Positions 52,201 through 61,100 of a stretch of DNA of 64,000 nt are shown in pieces. The position numbers and the translations under genes are program-made. The stretch comes from Acanthaster planci. Lineage: Eukaryota; Echinodermata; Asteroidea; Valvatida; Acanthasteridae. How positions within the stretch are numbered: position 1 is the stretch's first letter; each line of letters begins with the position of its first letter. The notes under the pieces are model-generated. The model saw nothing but the letters and a program-made list of their open reading frames with translations, was not told the DNA's origin and searched no databases. Where the stretch lies: contig NW_019091461.1 of NCBI RefSeq assembly GCF_001949145.1, positions 620,001 to 684,000 of the forward strand. Direction: 5' to 3'.

Positions 52201-55200
52201 ATGCTTCTGAAACTGAAGATAATTTCGGCTCCGATGGGCCATATTGGCTCGTGACAGCCTTGACTTTACTTTAGAATGCAAGAAATAGCACCCAGCGGTG
52301 TTCCTGCCTCAAGGTTTCAGGAACTTACTGTGAGACTAGCATTGTCTGTTTCAAGACCATCTGGGAAAAAGATCTCCTTCACTGTGTTGATGTCGACAAT
52401 GTCTTCTATGTGCTGATCACCAAACTGGTCCAAGTAACGCCCGTAGCACTGCCACACAGCCAAGTTGTACTCCTAAGACAGGGGACAAATAATTTCCAAG
52501 ACAATTTTTCCAAGACAATTGAATCTTGCAACAAACATCTTGAGACACAAATTTTCTTGTAAAATATGGTGTTTTTTAACCTATAAATTACAGGCTGTAG
52601 CCATATCCATACAGACAGCATACAACAACTTTTTATGAGTTACATTACTATAAAATGATTCGCAATTTGAAAAAACAGCTTTGTCCGTCATTTCCCTAGA
52701 AGAGAAGACTCCGAAATGACGCCACATCAAGTGAGCTTTGAGCAAGGTTTACAGGCTATGTTCAGACCTGGGAATTTAACGATACAACTTTTGCTCAGGA
52801 AGTTTACCAACTCACTTTGATTGTAACCAAGAAGTCTCCCATCTGGATGACCTTCTGCTGGTAATAGGTCGTCGGAAGACGCCCCTCATAAGAATTCCAT
52901 AAGGTGAACAAGGTATCAGCTCTGAATAATTAAGCAGTGTAATGTAACCAGAAATACTAAGCTGTTGAAACAGTGCAAAGTGAATCAGTACAAGACCTCC
53001 AATATTTTGATGTTGTCCATAGCCAATCACTGTCTGATAAGTATGGTCCTTCTGTAAAAACTGTCTGTTTTGAGTAACTACAGTCATAACTCCACAGAGT
53101 GTAAATGAAGAATGCTTATGAGTGCAGTGATAAAACCGATTTCATGATGTGGTCAAGGGAATCTTCAATTCAAGGAGGAGAAGCTAAATGGAGTCTTACA
53201 TTTTCACCAAATGAGTTATTCTTTCAACTGTACAAATGTGAAGCATTCATTAAGCTTATAATACAGTGTATTTCTTTCACAAACCAGCTGCATTAATAAA
53301 AACTGCATTCCCTGAGTAAATTGTGATTACAATCATGCAGACGTGTGAAAGGCTATTACTGTGATGGTCAATCATTAATTAACCCTAACCCACCTCAATC
53401 CTCCAAAATCCTCCAGGTGGTTTTGGAGAATTTTGGAAGATTCAAGATGAATGATGACTCAAACATTGAAGGATTTAGGATGAATGGTGATTGAAGCATG
53501 GAAGATATTGGAAGACTGAGGAAAAATAGTGTTTTAAAGGCTGAAGGATTTTGGAGGATTGAGGATGAATGAAGTTTTGAAGTTGGGCAATTGGAGGATT
53601 CAGGAGGATTGAGAATGTGCCCGAGTACAAATGCCCTAGTGGGTTAGGGTTACCAGTATAACTATGAAAATGGATGGTTGATACGTTGAGCATGTTAAAA
53701 AACTAAGGCACACTCCAAGTGCCTTCTACTCATGGGGTAGGCCCTGCAAATGTCTGGGAGGGTTTGACGTTTCACCTGAATTTGACCGACTTGTTTGAGT
53801 TACGGATTTGAGCGTTTATCGTGCATGTCAACACTTTACTGTTTAGTTCTTTCCCAAAACAACAGGGCAGTAGCCCATTCCAAGGAATGTCAGACAACTC
53901 AACCATTTACCAACTTGACTCAGGACAACTCGACCCTTGAGACAACTCGACCGGTGGGACAACTCAACCGTTTACCCAGTCATCTGTTAAGACAACTCAA
54001 CCGTGCAAGGCTTGAACACGACAGGGTGTGGGACATTTTAAAGATCAAGTGAAATCAATGTGTTTGGGCCACTTTGCGTGTGTAACATGACCTGGCGACT
54101 TGACTCCCTGGGCATGACATGTGCAGGGAACAGGCAATGAAGCAAGTACAGGACTGGTGGTCAGCTGCCCTAACCAATGCAGTGCAAGGCTGCAACAGTG
54201 ATACAGCGTACACCATGGTGGAATGCACCATCCACAGTATGCCGGTGCCTGAACTGATGATCAGTTGCTAGTGTGCCATTGTAGGAGAAAGTAGCTCTAC
54301 TGGGTGGAGTGTTAGTAGCCTAGTCCTCATTTTCAAATTTTGTATTGGATTGGTCGTACTGATCCAAAACAAAATTAAAAAAGGAAGAGTATTAGGCCTA
54401 ATGCTCTGCTCAGTAGAGCTAGGGAAATAGTAAATTTGTTCCCAACAAGGGGAAAGCTTGTTTCTTTTATCTTCCTCTCTCTTTTTTTAATCCGGAGGAA
54501 AAGTGCAGGTAATGTGGCTGTAAAGTGCATGTGCATTTACGTACTTATTACGAGTCAAGTTGTACTAACCACTTGACGCCAGGTGACGTATAAACACACA
54601 CACAAATTTCTTATTTGTTCCACGAAGGACGTTGTACACTTGTTTTAGAATTCTTTTTTTACTTTCGCGGTTGACATATTAACGTGTTGTGCTTGGTTGG
54701 GTCAAAGTGCAATTGCAAGGTTGAAGAATTTGGGGATAAAAAACCTGTCCCCAGCAGCTTTTTAGGGTAAGAAACTGGTTAATTTGTGGAGCTGTCTATT
54801 TGAGGCACAGTGACAGTCATGTTGTCCACTGCACTGCCGGTATCAGTGCCACAGGTTCAGAGGGCACATACACACTTCCTGCCAAAACTGATAGGGCTAC
54901 TACCTGACTAGGTAGGCCGACCCCCCAGAACTGTGGGGCCCTTGTTTACAAAGGGTTTAAAAATCACATAACATATTGAAATTAATGAATAAATAAATGA
55001 ACATCTGAGGGTGAAATAAGTAAAACTTTGCGACCGTGGTGACCTGCATGTCTTGGGAATTAAGCTTAACGTGAGGCATAATTTTAGCCCTTGGGACTAC
55101 CACACAGGCAGTTGCATGTCCGAGAACCGGACTGTGGACAACCAACATACCCTCGCGAAAACGCCTCGTCATCTTTCTTCTTGTATGCTGCAGAGGCTTT

Positions 55201-55335
55201 CTTTCTCATAAACTGTAAGAACAGTTTATACTCTTCCTCAAATGCATTTATTACAGGATTTTTATCCCCGCTGTAGAAAGTAGAGGACGGTTGATTGATG
55301 GACTGTGCAGCCTTGTGCTGCAATATCACCGCCAT
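11671..55335 (-). CDS. CFAP54: Cilia- and flagella-associated protein 54, central apparatus C1d projection
   Basis: Fifty-nine coding exons, 3395 residues (human about 3100); all junctions are GT-AG and in phase. Exons 5'->3': 55335-55151, 52921-52816, 52472-52329, 51911-51740, 51442-51384, 50780-50637, 50219-50106, 49756-49655, 47196-46995, 46493-46282, 45225-45066, 44934-44846, 44502-44368, 43463-43325, 42308-42061, 41144-40872, 40243-40082, 39597-39415, 38950-38858, 38484-38302, 38038-37896, 37264-37117, 36847-36692, 35807-35607, 35140-34945, 34621-34529, 33581-33455, 32862-32748, 32437-32267, 31672-31568, 31232-31135, 30679-30465, 29639-29449, 28966-28739, 27988-27765, 27206-26953, 26273-26118, 25662-25474, 25224-25137, 24744-24562, 23762-23495, 22753-22667, 22544-22422, 22255-22211, 22000-21849, 21474-21338, 20701-20604, 20336-20273, 19853-19673, 18756-18548, 17939-17770, 17231-17040, 16657-16479, 15996-15739, 15270-15117, 14771-14483, 13419-12428, 12305-12222, 11790-11671. 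The family is required for motile-cilium beating. Family signatures seen: ADTLFTLWNSYEGRLP and CMEHSVPLLSVRYLSWR near the N-terminus, FRRRARFLEFVVQVVQKALS mid-protein, and a fibronectin-III-like stretch near residues 883-1035. The start ATG has an A at -3 and a G at +4. Confidence 0.93.
12428..13419 (-). other. CFAP54: Long penultimate-region exon of CFAP54 (exon 57, 992 nt)
   Basis: This exon encodes about 330 residues, while most other exons encode 30-90. It starts AANKPRLETLDEV, contains the conserved GINHDAVRLPLLCADGLLRL and ELCLQWYQPS segments, and carries low-complexity insertions (GPGADTGRPEGAAAAESGS; a Pro/Ala/Lys-rich stretch before RKSKRTARITQLSAKVKR). It ends at a GT donor in phase 0. 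Either introns were lost here or the ancestral exon was large. Confidence 0.8.
13751..14311 (+). mobile_element. TTAA-type MITE, family A, copy 1 (CFAP54 intron)
   Basis: A 561-bp block with inverted ends CCACTTGCTG and CAGCAAGTGG. The right flank is TTAA (14312-14315) and the left flank is TTTA, probably a mutated TTAA. It is similar over its whole length to 33749-34328. TTAA target duplication with ends beginning CC fits a piggyBac-type non-autonomous element. No transposase is encoded. Confidence 0.75.
18232..18360. mobile_element. Foldback MITE-like element, family C, diverged copy
   Basis: The right arm (GCCAGCCCAAGCCAAGTGAC and following) matches the right arm of the copy at 2333-2447. 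The left arm is decayed. The central CTATGGG block is present. Confidence 0.45.
18973..19192 (-). mobile_element. TTAA-type MITE, family B, copy 1 (CFAP54 intron)
   Basis: A 220-bp block whose reverse complement matches 54569-54778 over nearly its full length. Shared blocks include CTTATTTGTTCCACG, GTGCTTGGTTGGGTCAAAG and GCAATTGCAAG. The end near 19192 abuts TTAA (19193-19196); the other flank is degenerate. No coding capacity. Confidence 0.72.
20983..21075 (-). pseudogene. Decayed copy of the end of CFAP54 exon 46
   Basis: On the minus strand this intron segment reads as a diverged copy of the 3' end of the exon at 21474-21338. Compare THTKITVKDA here with THTKITVEDALG in the real exon, followed in both by a CATGGGTC block. 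The GT donor that follows the real exon is missing in the copy (GCAAGGCATGG), so it cannot splice as its parent does. It is most simply a local tandem duplication that has lost function. Confidence 0.6.
26487..26596. mobile_element. Foldback MITE-like element, family C, copy
   Basis: Contains the family centre TCTATGG...CCCATAGAGTC and a right arm CCAGCCAAGTAACTGGGACA like the other copies. The left arm is partly decayed. Lies in a CFAP54 intron. Confidence 0.5.
29799..29903. mobile_element. Foldback MITE-like element, family C, copy
   Basis: The left arm GTCACTTGACTGCGGCTTGA is inverted in the right arm TAGCTGCAGCCAAGCAATTC, around a centre with CTATGGGAACTGG. Lies in a CFAP54 intron. Confidence 0.55.
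31246..31291 (+). repeat. (AG)n microsatellite, about 23 units
   Basis: A pure AG dinucleotide run. On the minus strand it is a (CT)n tract that ends about 14 bases before the acceptor of CFAP54 exon 31 (31232-31135), so it acts as that intron's polypyrimidine tract. Confidence 0.95.
32009..32170. repeat. Interspersed repeat family E (GCTTAGCA-rich), copy 1
   Basis: Starts near GGACCAATTTTATGGAGCTG, with repeated CAGCAAA and GCTAAGCAA words. It aligns loosely with 41635-41806, which begins GGACCCAATTTCATATGGCT. Probably a short non-autonomous element in CFAP54 introns. Confidence 0.45.
33749..34328 (+). mobile_element. TTAA-type MITE, family A, copy 2 (CFAP54 intron)
   Basis: A 580-bp block flanked on both sides by TTAA (33745-33748, 34329-34332), with the same CCACTTGCTG / CAGCAAGTGG ends as copy 1 and in the same orientation. 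Shared inner blocks include GATTTTCAGTTTTCAAAATT and TATTTCAGCCAGGCCTGC. Because the TTAA pair is intact, this copy defines the element's limits. Confidence 0.82.
36040..36245. repeat. CACAAGACC tandem array and its inverted half (family D)
   Basis: About six CACAAGACC-type units (36059-36112) are followed about 70 bases later by the inverse words GGTCTTGTG and GGTCTTGACC, forming a long imperfect hairpin. Related short pieces with GTGACTGGTCTTGTGA occur at about 16908-16955, 29341-29390, 38187-38262 and 56821-56877, so this is a dispersed family. Confidence 0.6.
37495..37660 (+). repeat. Two-copy 83-bp tandem duplication with internal hairpin
   Basis: Units 37495-37577 and 37578-37660 are nearly identical. 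Each unit contains inverted arms AAATGTTCAAATTA and TAATTTGAACATTT, so each can fold into a hairpin. It lies in the intron between CFAP54 exons 21 and 22. The near-identity implies a recent duplication. Confidence 0.9.
38302..39597 (-). other. CFAP54: Fibronectin type III-like module of CFAP54 (exons 18-20)
   Basis: The three exons join to give a beta-rich module: LLLCRTDTTMVFRPGPY, then VAWYRLFGRLASGS, VKVRLNDYFLPGTGEE, then CELHISGLQTNEKYVFAVAA and GDSIGDTTKP. The Trp, the GLxxNEKYVFAV strand and the closing Thr-rich strand match the fibronectin III pattern. It sits at about residues 883-1035. The module may be a docking surface inside the C1d projection; that role is inferred. Confidence 0.65.
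41635..41806. repeat. Interspersed repeat family E (GCTTAGCA-rich), copy 2
   Basis: Begins GGACCCAATTTCATATGGCT and ends near CCGCTAAGCAAGCTTTATTT, with several CTTAGCA/GCTAAGC words between. Related to 32009-32170; a fragment near 43790 (TTTTTGCTTAGCACATAAAT) may be a third copy. Confidence 0.5.
43825..43930. mobile_element. Foldback MITE-like element, family C, copy
   Basis: The left arm TCTGAATCACTGGGCTGCAG is mirrored by the right arm GAAGCCGTAGCCGAGCAATT. The centre CTATGGTAGTGGCTGTAG...CCATAGAGTC matches the other copies. A further half copy lies at about 43643-43690. Confidence 0.6.
45540..45810 (+). repeat. Possible LINE 3' tail fragment (CFAP54 intron)
   Basis: An AT-rich 3'-UTR-like stretch that closes with CACATAAAGCAATTATTATT, an (ATT)-type tail typical of non-LTR retrotransposon ends. 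No open reading frame is attached. The assignment rests only on this terminal pattern. Confidence 0.3.
46860..46970. repeat. Possible SINE/LINE fragment
   Basis: Contains TTTCTTGCCCAAGGACACCA, a phrase common in dispersed repeats of marine invertebrates, next to a CFAP54 exon. Short and without clear ends. Confidence 0.3.
47197..49654 (-). other. Large CFAP54 intron 8 (2.46 kb)
   Basis: No exon can be supported between the exons at 49756-49655 and 47196-46995; the reading phase joins directly. It contains a purine-rich low-complexity run (about 47893-47940, GA and G tracts) and AT-rich sequence. Short open frames here lack splice sites. Confidence 0.6.
49655..52921 (-). other. CFAP54: Conserved N-terminal domain exons of CFAP54
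   Basis: Exons 2-8 (residues about 62-342) encode the most family-typical stretch: WNSYEGRLP, AVWQCYGRYLDQFGDQ, LLWACMCMEHSVPLLSVR, YTAVCQCYYDC and LGIMVYKRAVFDTRKKPKG. Helical, repeat-like segments of this kind form the N-terminal domain shared by CFAP54 orthologues (a former DUF in Pfam). Domain limits are my estimate. Confidence 0.7.
53383..53649 (+). mobile_element. TTAA-type MITE with telomere-like ends (CFAP54 intron 1)
   Basis: A perfect 11-bp inverted repeat, CCCTAACCCAC at 53383-53393 and GTGGGTTAGGG at 53639-53649. Left flank TTAA (53379-53382), right flank TTAC. The interior is purine-rich with repeated GGATGAATG/GGAGGATTG words. Ends beginning CCCT next to TTAA fit a piggyBac-type element. 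No transposase is encoded. Confidence 0.75.
53891..54004 (+). repeat. GACAACTC(A/G)ACC imperfect repeat array
   Basis: Five spaced copies of GACAACTCAACC or GACAACTCGACC, with CCATTTACC/CGTTTACCC spacers between some. Lies in CFAP54 intron 1, between two MITEs. Confidence 0.75.
54569..54778 (+). mobile_element. TTAA-type MITE, family B, copy 2 (CFAP54 intron 1)
   Basis: A 210-bp block, opposite in orientation to its relative at 18973-19192. Right flank TTAA (54779-54782), left flank CTAA. Ends CCACTT and AACTGG. Family A shares the CCACTT start, so the two families may have been moved by the same kind of transposase. Confidence 0.72.
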
Positions 55336-58140
55336 CTTGGAAACCCTTTGCAGCAGTTGCTATGGTCTGTTCCACTATTTAAAAAGGGGGCAGTCGTCTA
55401 TGTAAGCCTGCGGGAGGGCAATATTATATATCATTCTCTGCTGAAAAGGATAAATGACTGTTTTTAATTTTAGGCTTAAAAAGAAGTAGAAATTTCTTAC
55501 AGATATTTGGTATGGTTCATCAATAGATATTGCAATTAATAATATGTGTTCTTTCTATTTACTCTGTTGCTAACATCGTTGACCTCCACTGCAATTATTC
55601 TGTGTTGACCCATCAATCAAGAAAGTTTCCGCAGGGCCGGCTGCGACAAGCATTATTGGGCTAGCATTAGCAAGGGTCAGCTGGCAGTTATAAGTCGTAC
55701 TGCCGCGCTGTAAAATTTTAATCCCCCTTTCCCAGTCTTGAATGCAACGGGTAGACAACAACACCGCCATTGAAACTGTTCTACTGAAAAAGCTTGCTGC
55801 CGAAAAAATAAAATATCACTAGGAAATGCAGCTTTCCTGCTGATCTCGGACGTTTCCAATAATTTCAAAACGCTATTTCCTCAGGTACATGTCAGAAGTG
55901 CTAGTTTCATCTCCTGTACTCTCACTGTAGGGCACCCAGTTCAATATTGGTTCACTTCCCCTACCCTGGAAAAAAATCAGAAAAAACTTTTCGTATTTTT
56001 ATCCACATTCTTAAAGTATCTCCAAGAATTTCAATTGAAATTCAAATTCCTGATAAATTTGGGACTTCATTTTTAACTGCAAGTTTATAACTGATGATCC
56101 TTTAACGTCATTATTTTCAAGATTAATGTGACTAGAGCAAGAACTTTTGAACAGGAGAACATTTCAAAGCTTGTTTCTCTCATAATTTAATTACATTCTA
56201 TTTTTAAGCACACACCCTTACAAAATTAGAATTAATTTATAGAAAAATGGAATGCTTTTTTTAAATAAAAAATCTGAAAATTTAAATGTATAAAAGCAAA
56301 CCCGGCTACAAGCGAATTAAGTTACAATGATTGTAACTTTGGACAGCGCAAATGTTACACAGTTGAAGGGACAAGCAACTTCGAACATAAGGTATCATTA
56401 TACATTTGCTGTTGCCCACTACTTGCAAAGTGCGACTGCGGAGTGTGAGTGGTTTTTCCACAGACTAGAATGAGACAATTCTCTGTAGTAAAAGGAGAAG
56501 TAAACGTGTCAATACCTTTGGATTAAATGTGTTATGCTCCGTCATATTTAAAAATATGCCCATAGGGCAATGGTTGATAACAGAAATTGGGTGTTGTCCT
56601 TTCTGCTCACAGATGGAAACTTTCTAAGATTTTTCTTGGGTTAACAATATAACACTGCACACTGAATTCTGAGTAACAGTGTGTGTTGTAGGGCTGCAGT
56701 CGAGTCCACTGCTTGTCCTCAAAAATCTCCAGAAATCCATCGCAAGCCCTTCAGTCTGAAGCCTGGCAAGGTATTCAAATGATTGAAGACAAATGCATTT
56801 CCTTGTCAATGTTTATTGTTGTAAACTTGTGACTGGTCTTGTAACTGGACTTGACGCAAACTTGATTACAGCCCTGCCTCATTAACAGTATTTAATAATT
56901 TAAATTTTCCCTGTGCCAAATCCTGATTCTATGAGAATTGTTCTTTACTGGAAATTTCAAATACTGGGCTGAACACTTAGATGTGCATCAGTTCGCACAA
57001 TCTGTACCAATATCTGTTCATAACAGCTGAATACTGATAGTAAACACAGTGGGTTCTATCAAACTACAATGTATCAAAACACATGAAGTTGATAAAGACA
57101 ATCTCGTTGCACCCAGTGATTTTACTGGATAGTTTCTGTGGTTCATATTTTGAAGGTATTACAAAATAGCTGTGTTTCCCTTTCATCATAGGATGTAGCC
57201 ATTCTATATCATATTAGAAACTTTTTCCTGCATTTTAAGTAACTATTAGCAAAATCTTCACACAAAATGCCATTATTTACAAAAATTTTCAAGTACCCAA
57301 AATACAAATTTACAATTTACAAATTGTTGTTTACTCCTGCAAATTACTCAAAAATAAGGAGTGCAGTAGATAGCAAAATATGGGCAAAAAGTATCAGTTT
57401 ACATAAAGCCGATTGTTTTTCAAAATGTCTCCATCACATTTTGTCCAAAANTAAAAGGAATGTGTAGTAATGTCATGTGTTCAGTATCTTATGTATAGGT
57501 ATTCATTATGAAACATCTTAGATACACATCGATTACTTTTGAAAACTTGATATAAATTGCCTGATGTGACAGTCCAGGCGGCAATCTGCAAATGTCATTA
57601 CATGTATATGATTAGAAAAATCCTTGACCGTACCAATTATCAAGGGACGGAGACACCTACATGAAAAAATATTTCAGTTAAATTTGGAACACAAGTCAAC
57701 CACTGTTGTCAAGTAAAATCTGCGCTTAAACAAATCCAAATTAAATGTCTTGACACTTGATTACATTCACTGTAATTGCTAAACATGTTTTCATTCAAGC
57801 CCTTATCTCCCCCGTGGGATGGGGAGTTTTGGCCTTCTGTCTGGCATACTTTCCTTCCACAAGAAAGGGAATTCAAGTAAATATGGCCGTGCATGGTGCA
57901 TCTGTGAAATTGTGCATATTCCCAGGTCTAATGTCTGACAAAAATTGTCTGCCCGTATATTTACCAGAAGTGGTAACGTCCATCTTTAGATTAGAGTTTA
58001 GAGTTGTGAGGAGTTATATTGGACTCAACCAAAGCACTACTGATGCAACCAGCAAGATTTCTCGTTTAAGAGCTTCCTTTTTAGAACTTGTACGGAATGT
58101 ATGAGTGCATACTACATGTGTTAAAACCCAACCACTAGAT
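55336..58140. other. Intergenic region upstream of CFAP54 and downstream of the next gene
   Basis: AT-rich, with no supported exon. It contains the CFAP54 promoter at its left end. A minus-strand AATAAA (plus TTTATT, 56812-56817) could end the 58141-62330 transcript. A family D repeat fragment lies at 56821-56877 and one undetermined base at 57451. Confidence 0.5.
55356..55369 (-). promoter_or_regulatory. Candidate RFX X-box of CFAP54
   Basis: The minus-strand reading CAGACCATAGCAAC fits the X-box consensus GTNRCCATRGYAAC at 12 of 14 positions, with the last ten all matching. It lies 21-34 nt upstream of the CFAP54 start codon. RFX factors bind X-boxes near the starts of ciliary genes in animals, so both position and target fit. 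Binding itself is inferred. Confidence 0.6.
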
Positions 58141-61100
58141 TCATTCTGCCATAGGGGCTTCAACTGGGGCAGATTGTGTGAAGGAAGAGCTTGCATTCAC
58201 TGTGGAAGCATTACCCAGCGGTCTGGTGTCCATACTGGCGTTCATGCTGACTGTACTGGACTGATTTAGCTCAGGCCGACTCTCCGTACCCCAAGCAGTA
58301 GACTGGCACACTGTGCCTTTTGCCGTTGTCTGTGGGGGCCTGGGCTGAAGCGGCTGGCTCAGCTGTCCCTGACTTGCTGAGTTAGTCTCTGCTCCCTTGA
58401 CTTCAGGGAATACACCAGTGGCAGTCTTCGGCCGGGGCCTCTCCAAATTCAACTCCATTGTTTCGGTTTGGGGGCGGTGCCAATTCAAACAGTCCGCGAC
58501 GCTTGCGCGGAAAAGTGGGGCCGATCCAGTTCGCGCCCTGCGGAGTGGACTCATGGATACCTGCAACTTGGGCCTGTCATATATAGATTCTATTCTGGGG
58601 TTGATGTAGGTGTTTGACTTCTGTAATGGGACGGGGCTCTCGTCGACTTCCCCTGTGTTCATGTTTGTGTATACTCTCGGATTGGGCTGTTGATGCCGGT
58701 GAGTGAACTGGTACGTCGTGACCGATCTTTCCTGAAGCATCTCTGGTGGGTCTGAGTAAGGCGTTTGGAGGAAAGCCGGGGCAGATGCGGAGAGACACTT
58801 TTTGGGTTTTGTGACGGCAGGAACAAGGATCTGAGGAACTCGGTTGGCCTCGGAGTTCCTGAAAGTCTCTCTGTAGACAGAAACGACAGGGCCACCTTCC
58901 TTGATTTCTTTTGCATGTGGTATCCAGGCTATGAAGTCTGGCTGGAACTTGCCGGTTCTTTGGTGATGAACTTTTTTCTTGCCCAAACCCTAAATAAGAC
59001 AGGAAAACAAGAACGAAATTTGCATAATTAATTTCTTGCTTGAATCACAGATGTGATGCACATGATGGTCTCATAATCAATGTCATTATGCAATGCACAA
59101 AGCAGCAGAAGATGAAACTCCTCCCTAATTTTGCGATGCTTCCAATCCTCCCCCATGAAGCTCCATCCATTTTAATAGGCTGAGCAGTCTCACGGACGGA
59201 CAGCTGACAGCCATTTCATTGCACCGGCCGTGTTGAAACTCAACAAGACACTCATGGAACTTACATCTTGGAAAGAGGTGACCGTATTCAAAAATGAAAA
59301 GCGGTTGTCATGGTGAGAAAACTGGTGAGCTGTTGGACGTGTCTGTGATTAAAGAAAATAACAAAGAAAGAAATAATGGAAACAGTCACTGTATACATAC
59401 ATGTACATGTAATGCCAAAATCAGTTATCCGTATCAAACAAGCACACAGTTCAAATGTGTGATTTTAATACCAAGCAGAATTGTTTGCTATCTTATCAAT
59501 GTTCTATTAAAAGAGGTTCTAATTGTTTGTATCATTCTTGGGGATTATTTTTTAGTCTTTCAGTAATGGAATAATGATAACAAAAGCAGATCAACAGCAG
59601 TAGATAACTTGATAACCTCAGGAAGTAGAACGAGGCTAATCAAGTTACTGGTTGAGAGGAGAAGTAGCTGAGACCAGTACGTTTTGGTAATCGTCCGTGA
59701 ACAAAACAAAATAAAGCTGGGTGGCTTCAGTAATTTGATTCATGAATTTGTTTTCTCAGGGCTTAGCATCCATGGCATTTAATAGCTTGGAAAATGGCAA
59801 ATCACTTCAGCTTCCCCACAGCACAGGAGAGGAGAGCCTGCACCTGTTTGTTTGCTGGCTGGTTCATTTGGTACACATAGGAGCCCTCTGGGCCTTTGTC
59901 AATATTTATTTAGGCTCCGTTCTGAAAGGGTTCGTGTTCCCATGTGTTCCCATCGCACCCTATGCCCCCTCTGATCTTGTGACTAATCAATTGACCCCAG
60001 GACCCTGGTTACAGATAATTTGAAGCATTTGTTAATATTGCACTCTGATATGGACAAGGGATGATTCATTCTTCGTGAAAAAAAAAGGAATTTTGGAGCT
60101 AAAATGTACATTTGTTCTATTACAAATTTCCAAACCAAAGGAAGCTGATTAGTTGATGGAATGGCCATTAAGTTGAAAAAGGTCCAGCTAGTGGCATCAC
60201 TCTAATGTGTTTGTGTTTAAATCATGGAAGAATATCGAGCCTGCTCTTTTATTTGACACCATTCTCATTCAATCAATTCTTCCACACAGTTTGTATTCAT
60301 GTGTGGTCGATCACCATAATGTTCTATTGTGCGTCCCTAACAACTACATGGCACCAACAAAGGAGAACATGTCTGTGACATGGATCAATAAGTGAAAATC
60401 AATACTTGCTGCTCAGAATATAAGACAATTGTACACTTTATGCAAAACACCAAAATTATCTCTTTGGTGTGACTTAAACACTTGTATATCTACACAAACT
60501 GCTGTGGACGGAAATCAAAATTTCAACAAATATCAGAAATCCAGGGAGCATGAATTTCTTTCTGGTCTCCTTCAATTTCAAAGAGGTTGTACGTGGACTT
60601 AAAAATTACAGGATTTTTAATCTATTGTTGACAACAATTTGTAGATTCTTGACTAAAAGTAGAGATGAATGGCCCCAAAGCTGTAAAATTTCTAATGAGG
60701 CTTGTTCGCGCTTTGCGAGAGCATGAAATAAGAGTGTGTCTCATGTCAATAGGTATCTCCTCACAATGATGTGACCACCATCATGATTTACTTATGTCCA
60801 ATTCTTAACAAGTAGGTACTTACATGAATTGACATTTTAAAGCTAATGACGTTAAAATTGTCAAGATATCTATCGTTTAATCTAATCTGCTTGCATATTT
60901 CATTGCCAACAAAATTTCAAAACATGTTTTCCAGCTCTTTACAGTTTTCTAAATCCAAAGTGTAAATTTATCCTTTTCGCTTGGTCAGATACATGTACGT
61001 TTGAGAGTGTGACGTTATTTGACAAACTTTTACACAACATCATTACATGTCATTTTGTGATGCAATAAGACAAACTGCACTGGCCAAATATAATGGGAGT

